Source of the DNA: Fomitopsis serialis
Taxonomy: Eukaryota > Basidiomycota > Agaricomycetes > Polyporales > Fomitopsidaceae
Assembly (NCBI RefSeq): GCF_022376445.1
Contig: NW_025955092.1
Coordinates: forward strand, 1-64,000
Reading direction: 5' to 3'
Length of the DNA: 64,000 bases
Shown here one piece after another: positions 56,201-64,000 of this stretch (the stretch's first letter is position 1; the number at the start of each line of letters is the position of its first letter). The notes beneath the pieces were generated by a model, which worked only from the letters and a program-made list of their open reading frames with translations, was not told the origin of the DNA and searched no databases. A program made the position numbers and the translations under genes.

Positions 56201-57609
56201 CGTCGCGCACGCGTCCCTACAAGTTCCTCGGTCCTCTTCCCTGATTGGGGCGCAGGCCTATCTGTGGCCTCCGATGCGCCGGGCGGCCTCCCCCGGTACG
56301 CTCGGGGTTCGTACACCATCCTCCCGTGCTTCCCGGGCTGGTGGACGTCCCGGAGAAGCCTTCTAGTGGGCCATACAGACCGGGCGACGAGTGCTGCATT
56401 TGGATGGGTGACCGGGCGGCCTCCTCCGTCAGTACAATTGTGCATGCGGCCGCGCATGTTGTCCAGCGTTGTTGGCTGTTCCCAGGGCCGCCAAGCACTG
56501 CGAACTGGTCAAACGCGCGAGCCGGGGGGGATGACGCGTCGTCGATATCGCGGCTCGGCGCCCCTCCCGACGCGGGCGGTGGCTGCTGCACGCTGGCCCC
56601 TGGGCGGTCATCGAGGCAGCGACCGCGATCTCGATCCGCGTCCGGGCACGATGAGCCCGCCAGGCGCCGACGCCCCTTTCTGGCGCCCGTGACCTGAGAT
56701 GCCGATCTCAGCTCGCACTCAGTGCTAGATGCCGGCGGGGGTTCCAGAAACGCGCCGCAGAAAATGGCAGAATGGAACTGGGGAACTGCGCCCTATCTAC
56801 GCGACCAACGTGCTTGACGACGCGCCCTGGGCCTGCGGTGCGCGCGCGAGGCGAACGTCGGCCGTACTATGCGCGCGCGGTGCAAGCACCGCTCGAGCGT
56901 ACATAGTTGCAGACTGGTCTGTGACGCGCGCCCGGGTTACCGAATACACCGCCGAGGTAGGGGCGGCGGGGGACAGGCGCCCGGCGGTCGCGTTTACAGA
57001 GGCGCCGAGGCCGCCGTTCTACCGCCAGTAGTGCGCAGGCACGGTGCATGCCCTTTTTCCATGGCGAGCTTCTACACGGTGGATGCGCTCCATTCCGCGC
57101 AGGCTGCGATATTTTTCCCACCACGACGGGAGGGCGGGAGTTGCGAGGCCCGTCTCTGCGGTGGCTTGAGGAGGCTGGCCGCGGAGGCCGGCGAGGCGGA
57201 CGAGATGAGACCCGTCGAGGACGGGATGAGGCCGGGCGACCGGGGCGAACGGAGGGAGGTGCGGGGGCTAGCCGTATCGGGGGATCTGGGCGGAGAGAAA
57301 GGGAGCAGCCGACGAGCCACGCGATCGTGTCCGATCGGGCACGGAGCTTGGCCCGCGGATGGGGAAGGCGCGAAGGCGGGCGTGGGCTCGTGGCGACAAG
57401 TGACTTATCGCGACTCGGACACGCACCCGCTGCGCGCAACCGCACATGCTATATAGCTACCCCCGCCCCGCCTCCCTTCATAGCGACCCCGTCGCCGTAC
57501 CCTCCCCCTCCCCTCCCTCCTCTGCACAGCCCGCTGCTCATCTGCACCCCCGCCAGTGCCCACTCCTGCTGATTGCATGCTCCCTTTCCGCCCCCGTCCC
57601 ATATCGACC
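53290..57609. other. 4.3-kb GC-rich gene-poor stretch
   Basis: Many long overlapping frames exist on both strands because the region is GC-rich (for example 54336-55115 + and 55378-56085 -), but none shows a family motif, a plausible splice-linked structure or amino-acid composition typical of a folded protein. The last 160 bp are the promoter of the Bud6-like gene: CTATATAG at 57449-57456, followed by a long C/T-rich tract (57480-57540). Confidence 0.4.
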
Positions 57610-58716
57610 ATGCAGCCCTACGTCCAGGAAAAGCGTCAGCACTCCCCCTCCATCTTCGTCCGCACCGCGTCCGGCGAAGGCTGGCAGCGCATGCCCAGTC
57701 CCTCCCCGGAATCGGTAAGTCTGCAGGTCGGCATCGTGTGGCCGTCTCACTGATCGTGTGTTCGCAGCCCTCGTCCCCCTGCAGTCGCCCTCTTCCTCGC
57801 GACCCGGTTCGCGCGACCGTCCCTCGAGCCCATCCGACGTTCACACCGCAGTCTCGAAGCTTATCGCGCTCGTGAAGCAGCTGCAAGACGTCCTGCACTC
57901 GTGGGGCCTGCGCCACGCCAGGGAGGAGCAAGTCAGCGACGCGTTCGTGCTCGTCGGGCAGCAGTTCAACACGACCGTGAATGTGCTGTGGCGGCACAAG
58001 GTCGACATGAGGTGGGTGGTACTCCCGCTGTCTATTCCCGTCTCGGCTCGCTGCACGCCTCGTGCCACGGCGTCGTGTGCGCGGGGGAGGCGGCTGCGAT
58101 TCGCTGCGCGCGTTACGTCAGGCGAAGGATGCTCGGTGGCTGTCGTGGGTGGCTGCGGCGAACGGCCCACTACCGACAGCGATGTTCATTAAGCCTGCCA
58201 CCGCGCTGCGTATCTTCCCTGCGCGCCCGCACAGTCGTCCCAATCCGGGCACCTGCTCCCGCGCCGCGTCCGCGAAGCAGCTCTGTTGGGCAGACGCTGT
58301 CATGCCTGCCAGCCCACCCCGGGGCCGATACGCCCTGACGACGCGTGACTGGGTGCCTGCCTGTCATCGGCAATTTATTCCCTGTGCGGGTTGTGGCTTC
58401 TGCTTCGCCGTCGTGGGCGCAGCCTGTTCGGCCTCCGTCCCCCGTGTCGTACCCATGTAGACCACGTGAGCTGACACGGCTTCTTCCTCGTCTTAGTGAC
58501 ATGATCCACATCATCGTCGACCTCCGCGAGGTGCTCGAGAACTGCCTCGGCGAGGAGCCCTCCCCCCACGCGCTCGACCGGTACATGCCCCAGGTCCGCC
58601 GCGTCGTGTACGAGCTGCTCGTCGGGCTCCGCAGCAAGCAGGGCCCGTACTGGAACTCCGTGTACGCCGGGGGCCAGCGACGGCAGACCCCCGGGCTGGA
58701 GCGGCAGTCGGTGTGA
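57610..58716 (+). CDS. Bud6/AIP3 N-terminal-domain protein (183 aa)
   Basis: Exons 57610-57714, 57785-58011, 58497-58716. After a Ser/Pro-rich leader with RPGSRDRPSSPSD, the domain runs HTAVSKLIALVKQLQDVLHS, then VSDAFVLVGQQFNTTVNVL, across the second splice to MSDMIHIIVDLREVLENCLG, then PHALDRYMPQVRRVVYELLV and GLRSKQ. This is the helical N-terminal domain of Bud6/AIP3, a polarity and actin-nucleation cofactor, here as a stand-alone small protein instead of the usual large Bud6 with a C-terminal actin/formin-binding core. Intron 1 acceptor is after 57784 (an earlier AG would shift frame). Intron 2 is 485 nt, by far the longest here. Probably a cell-polarity protein; the family match is from memory. 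Confidence 0.72.
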
Positions 58717-61700
58717 ACCGCCGCGGCCCCGGTGCCATTCCTCTTGGACGACCGCGGCGCATCCCGACGCGCCGCCTCGCGCGCCGGGCACGCCCGGCGG
58801 CGCATTCTTGCCCCGCCTTCTCGAACGTCGCGCGTGGCTCCCCGGACGTCACGGGAGCCCCGCTGCTCGCGTCCGCCGCGGGCCCTCGCTCATCCGCACC
58901 TCGCGTGCCACCGGCCCCCGCTGAGTCGCCGGCTGGCGTCGCCACACCCTGCTCAGCTCTGCATCGAAGAAGCTGCCTCCGTTTTTGGCATCTTGGTGTA
59001 CATACTCTACTCCCGGCGCATGCGCGCCGACGCGGACGGACGCTCTCCCGGGCGCGCCGGCGCCGACGCCGCCTCGTTTCCATATCATCGCCATCGGTTC
59101 CTCGAGGAAATCCGCTAGGGCGACTTAGTGCTCGCTTTTGATTCTCCTGTAGCAACAGCCCTCGCCTGGTCGCTCCCATCACTGCCATCTGATATACCTC
59201 TGTCGCTATCTGTGTCCGCCATCTTTCCTTGCCTTTTAGCTGCCCGATATCCCCGTGCATGTAGCTCCTCCTACCCTACGACGCTCGTTCTTAGTCTCTC
59301 TTCGATCTCCCGTTCCGTCGCCTCGGCATTTAGGTCCCCGTGCATTACCATCATCTTTTACAATACAGTTACAGTTACAGCATCGATGCGTCGCTTTACA
59401 TTCTACGATCTGATATACTTTACCAGTCTTGTGCAAGTGCGTAAGTAGTAGCAGGGATAATCAATCAATTTCGTGCTGGACGGAGCCACCTGTGCGCGAT
59501 CACGGTATCTATCAGTGGAAATCCGTACGAGGGCACATTGCGGTCTAAGAGCTGTCCGCTGCAGTCGCGGGGGGATGCTACTATGTTCGGATTGGGTCGA
59601 CTCGGACGGCAACTCGACGGGCTGTGGGATCAGACACATATGCGCGTTCGCCGAGATGACCATAAATTAACACAGGCGCGAGCAAGGCCTTACTCATCAG
59701 TACGCTAAGTTGAAGACCATCATATCATAGCACAGTTCTCCGGGCGACGTCGGTCTCTAGGCGGAGCAGCCCCTGCAGGCTAGTTTGCACTGGTGTTGTG
59801 CCGCACTCCAGACCAGGGAATTGCCATACGTGCTACGGGATGAGCAGGACTAGTAACTCCCATCAGTAAGCGTTCGAACAGATCACACCATTCGACCGGT
59901 CTTGCAGCTTCAGACTGCGATCAAGACCAGTCTGGGACGCCCCCTCGAATTGGTTCCGTGATACTTCAAAAGTACAAGGGGGCTGAGCAGGGGCTGAGTC
60001 AGAAGTGGGACGGGGAGCGTACTTAGCGAGTGAGTTAGGTAGCTCAGGCTCCTAACGGAAAGAGAGGAAGTCACGCAACATCCTGGTTCCACCTCGTCCA
60101 TGTGCATGTTGTAGATATGTATCCCAGTTCAGAACATTGTCCTCGCATACGACGCTCGCAGCGTTGATGATCGGCGCGAGCGCGACGACGGACGGCCGCA
60201 TCCGCCGTCCGTCCGTCCGTCCGTCGGTGGCCTCTATCCGGACTAGGACTGTCCACGTTCATCTCCTCCGAGTCTGAGGACGCGCGGTTGAGCTGGACAG
60301 ACCGGGCGTACGCGTAAGCCCCGTGCTTGCCGCTTGCCGCTTGAATAATGCATGACGCTTGATCCAGAGCAAGCAAGTAGTGCGGATCCGCCCAAGGTCC
60401 GCCATGCCGCGACCTGTCAGTGCATACGTGTTCAATGCATGCTACTGTAGCGTCAGCGGCAGTGTCAGTGTCGCTCGGACGTGATCTCCGCGCGGACTCG
60501 GACTCGGACATTGGGTGGGTGAGCGTGCCCGTAGCCCTACTGTGGATCAGCGGTAGGAGTGGCGTGCAGTACGGATGGTTGCTGGGATCGTCTGCGCGGT
60601 CGGAGGGCTACGAGGGAAGATAGGGCCAGGATGGGTGACATTCATTGGGGATTTGAAAGCGGATCGCTGACTCGGACTTGGAGAGGGCAATTCGAACGTT
60701 CGACGCGCGCCTGTTGCAGCGCGACGCGACGCGTCACGGGCACGTGAGTATGTAGTCACACCAGCTGGCGGTGACCGAGAGTCGCTACAGACCAGACAGG
60801 TGCGCGTTACCGACGCACCATCACTCGCTCGCATTCTGCGTCCCCACTTCAGGCATACCCACCGCTCGCCCGTTAGCAGCGCGAGAGTGCTCCGAGAGAC
60901 CCGTCCCAGGCGGACAGAGAGCAACGCAGCCCGACAGCGTGCTAGACGATGGGACATTGACTCAGATGAACTCACTGGCACCTTCAGATCGTTCAACCGC
61001 TGTTACCTGCCGCGGAGGACGCACCACAATCCCGCCCGAATGAAGACGACGGGCCCCAGCGACGAGGCTTCCGTCTCCGCGAGACGCAGTCTGACGGGGA
61101 GGGAGGGACCCCGGACGCGCAGTGAGCGACACTAGCTTCAGTTTGTTGATGAGACTGTCTGTCTACGGACTGATCCTCACCTCTAGGTGTCGGAATGCAG
61201 CTAGGCTGCCGCGTAGGCGCGAACTCTGGGTGAACGACGGCGTTCGGGTTTCGATGCGCGCCCCGATGCTCGGGCGGCTCGGGATGCACCCGTCGGCCCA
61301 CCTATTGATTCATGAATCATGAAGTGCGATGTGAAACGAGGGCATGTATCAGTGAGTAAATTTTCACCAGAGTTATGGCGAAGCATTGACCTACAACTTC
61401 GGAACCGACAGCGTCTAGCGATGGCGTCGCGAGTTGCTACTCCGCGAGCTTGAACGAGTGAACCGTCAAGGCTAAACATGGCTCTGGAGCTAATCAAAGT
61501 GAAAACCCCCGTTACTCAAGAAGAATACAAATGCAGGTCTATATCAGCCTCCAGTGCTCTCCTAGCTGCCAGTGGTACTTTGCTGTCGACCTGTCGACGA
61601 TCAGACTCAGCGCCCCGCTCTGCCACCAATCAATTCAAGAGGCGCACGCGTGCGACTCTGTGCAAGAGTACGTCGTGCGGTTGCGGCACGAAGTTCGACT

Positions 61701-62422
61701 GTGTGACACATTGCTTGTCAGCCTCCGCCGCCACACTGGCGGTTGCGCCACATTTCGTCGTTAATGTGACCAACCGCTCTGTCAGCCGTCGTGCGGCTCG
61801 AGGTATTCGCTTCCCGGACTACCATTATGTGCGTTCTGCCCACTTTTCTCTCTGTGTTCGCCCATTTGAGGTCGAATTCCTTAGCAGTGATCCTCAGTCC
61901 GCGTACGGTCGGTCACCACCCCGAATCATGGCGTCCACAGTAGTTCGGCTTACACAACGTCTACTCAAGTTGTAAGACACGGTCCGCAGAACTTGAGGGA
62001 CCACAGCGATAGTCGCTTCAACTGACTTAGTCTGCTGGAACCAAGCATCATAGCCAGCAGCCGATCTTGTATTGAAGTTGCTAATGCCATGGATGCGGTG
62101 GCATTAAATACTTTTAGTCAAACTTGTTTGATTTTCTTAGTATGCATATGATATATTGTCACGAACGATCGTGAGTACATGTCGTAAGGTGTCGTCATGA
62201 TCGCTCTGATGTTCAAGGCGCCGGGCCGCCGATCAGCGATAACATCACCTCCGCCCCCGGAGGACCACTGGCAGTGGCACGTATATACATACGTGTGTAC
62301 ACAATGATGGGGCTTCAAGTTCTGTCAGTAAGAGGACGCTGCCGATCCGGTTCGCCGTGATTCGTTCCGAGGTGCTCGTGAACTATCTCCAACAGTTGGG
62401 ACTGAAAGCAATCGCTGCCAAG
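58717..62422. other. 3.7-kb gene-poor stretch
   Basis: No supportable gene. Short frames on both strands lack motifs. It contains the 5' region of the hydroxyacid dehydrogenase and a short CCGT microsatellite. No terminal inverted repeats or tRNA boxes were recognised. Confidence 0.4.
60205..60224. repeat. (CCGT)5 microsatellite
   Basis: Five perfect CCGT units in a row, within a GC-rich patch. Confidence 0.9.
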
Positions 62423-63599
62423 ATGCTACCTCGTGTGGTCCTATGTGGTGAGAGTGCATATAGCAAGTATCGGATAGCCAAGGAAGGCTCACCAGATTGG
62501 TTCTAGATCCTGTTGTGTACGAGGATGAGGGTAAAATGGTGCTTGAAGGCGTCGCGGAAGTCTTAGTCAGTACAGTCTCGTCTACTTCTGGGCATCGTCA
62601 CGGAACGACCGTTAATCTCCTCGTGATAGCAACTAGATCCGTCTACAGACCGTGACGGTTTCATTCGCGCCCTTTCACCCGGAGGGAAACTGGAAGGCGC
62701 GATCGGGCTTTACGAGCGCAACCAGTCCAAAGGACGCCTAGGCAACTTCGACAGCGAACTCATCAGCAAGCTCCCTTCCACAGTGAAGTGGATTGCGCAT
62801 ACGGGTGTCGGCTACGACAAAGTCGACGTCCTCGCTTGCAAGGAGCGCGGCATTGGCGTCTCGAATACTCCTGGCGTGCTCGACGACACGACAGCGACCA
62901 CCGCCCTCTACCTGCTGATATCTGCGCTTCGAGGATTCTCCGCGGCCGAGCAGAGCTTGCGAGCAGGGAATTGGAAGAGATCCCACTCCGCCGCGACTGC
63001 ACACGACCTCACGGGACGCACCGTCGCCATCCTGGGGTTGGGCGGTATCGGGCTACGGCTCGCCGAACTGGTCCATGCGTTCCCTATGCGCGTCGTGTAT
63101 CACAACCGACGAAAAGTTGCGACCGCACCTGAGTGGTGCGAGTACTATGACGTGGATCATCTCGACGATATGCTCGCGCAGGCAGACGTACTCAGCGTCC
63201 ATGTGCCGTTCACGGAGGGCACCCGGAATATCGTGGACGAGCGGATGATCCGAAAGCTGAAGAAGGGCGCTGTGATTATTAACACGGCGCGTGGGCAAGT
63301 TATTGACGAGGAAGCCATGATGCAGGCTCTCAAGAACAATCACGTAGGTGCCGTGCTGTTCTGATCTTGTTGATGATTCATCGTTCGCGTGTCAGCTGTC
63401 CGCAGTGGGTCTCGACGTCTTCCACAACGAGCCAAATATAGACCCACGCTGGTATGATATTCCCAACGCCGTTCTGCTTCCCCATGTAGGCGGATCCACA
63501 GCCGACGCTGTCAAAGAGATGGAGTTGCGTGCTCTCGGGAATATACGCGACTTCATTCTTTCTGGCAAAGGAACTGATCTTGTGCCGGAGCTACAGTAG
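62423..63599 (+). CDS. D-2-hydroxyacid dehydrogenase, glyoxylate-reductase-like
   Basis: NAD(P)H-dependent reductase of glyoxylate, hydroxypyruvate or similar 2-oxoacids. Exons 62423-62447, 62483-62569, 62637-63343, 63396-63599; 340 aa. Substrate domain: WIAHTGVGYDKVDVLACKER then SNTPGVLDDTTA. Rossmann motif GLGGIGLRLAELV (GxGxxG) is near residue 175, with HNRRKV at the end of beta-2, where Arg-Arg suggests NADP preference (inference). Catalytic residues: Arg in INTARGQVIDEEAM, Glu in DVFHNEP and His in LLPHVGGST. The N-terminal exons are less sure: intron 1 would be only 35 nt (62448-62482, acceptor CCAAG), giving MLPRVVLCGRLTRLVLDPVV; another start cannot be excluded. Confidence 0.9.
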
Positions 63600-64000
63600 A
63601 TTACATCGAGAGGTGCCATTGTCATGCATTCGCAGCCACAGATCTTTGTACATACCACATAGTCTCAGTAAGCATATTATTCCGAATTCGAGTTGATTAG
63701 GTTTGCGCAACCGCTGCCGGGCGACAGTACTGTATGTGAGGTAAGCATACACTTCGTCTAATGACAGACGCCTAGCGCGATGTTACTTACTTGATCCCCA
63801 TAACCATAGCCTATAAGTTAGGCAGACTCTAAACACGATCTTGCTCAGCGGAGGAGGGCGGTCGTGTATCGTGCGGATGCGCGCAGGGAATCCTAGGTGA
63901 GTGTGCTGCTGCGCTCTCCCACGTATGCTCAGGCTGAGTGGCAAATCGCGACAGGTAGAACAACGTACCGCAATGGTGCCTTCTGAGTTCCGACAAGCAG
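63600..64000. other. Right-end flank
   Basis: 3' flank of the dehydrogenase gene; no gene recognised up to the window end. Confidence 0.4.

Noticed and set aside
1..64000. CRISPR arrays, operons, ribosome-binding sites
   Set aside because: The window is eukaryotic; the repeats present are tandem minisatellites or large duplications, not spaced short palindromic repeats.

Overview
The window looks like nuclear DNA of a filamentous basidiomycete, probably an Agaricomycete. The reasons are many short introns (mostly 48-70 nt, GT..AG), genes packed head to head or tail to tail on both strands, and protein families typical of that group: a cytochrome P450, pirins, a VPS9 protein, MKT1, a Bud6/AIP3 N-domain protein and a basidiomycete-style protein with a D-R-T-P motif. 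The species call is inference. All exon boundaries were read by eye from splice signals, phase and family conservation; for every multi-exon model except the frame-broken gene at 11,002 and the window-truncated first gene, the summed exon lengths give an intact frame.

Layout. 1-5.4 kb: the 3'-truncated end of a VPS9-domain Rab5-type exchange factor (-), an unrecognised coiled-coil protein (+) and a nitronate monooxygenase/2-nitropropane dioxygenase (-). 5.4-7.6 kb is gene-poor. 7.6-11.8 kb: an MKT1/XPG-like post-transcriptional regulator (+) and a small C2H2 zinc-finger gene (+) whose finger is split by an apparent one-base frameshift. 11.8-17.6 kb holds no gene I can support. 17.6-24.8 kb: a 1136-residue intronless P1B heavy-metal ATPase (+), an EngB-type GTPase (-), a small membrane protein (+) and pirin 1 (-). 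26-30.6 kb: a DM9-VWA fusion protein (+) and a cytochrome P450 (+). 30.8-36.6 kb: a tandem duplication of a divergent gene pair, pirin (-) and the ribosome-assembly WD40 protein NLE1/Rsa4 (+). Copy B keeps both genes; copy A keeps pirin, but its NLE1 has decayed to a pseudogene. 37.4-43.8 kb: a second EngB GTPase (-), an ATP-dependent DNA ligase (+) and SAICAR synthase ADE1 (+). 43.2-52.5 kb: a second, independent segmental duplication of about 3.2 kb that carries the 3' half of ADE1 and a small C2HC zinc-finger gene. Its two copies lie about 6.2 kb apart, with a minisatellite between them. 52.9-64 kb: a small D-R-T-P motif protein (-), gene-poor GC-rich DNA, a Bud6/AIP3 N-domain protein (+), another gene-poor stretch and a D-2-hydroxyacid dehydrogenase (+).

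The genes do not form one pathway. Most are housekeeping (vesicle traffic, mitochondrial GTPases, ribosome biogenesis, purine synthesis, DNA repair), mixed with detoxification-type enzymes (NMO, P450, metal ATPase, hydroxyacid dehydrogenase). The most unusual content is the two local duplications at different stages of decay, the DM9+VWA fusion, the pair of EngB paralogues that share a 13-nt micro-exon, and the broken zinc finger.
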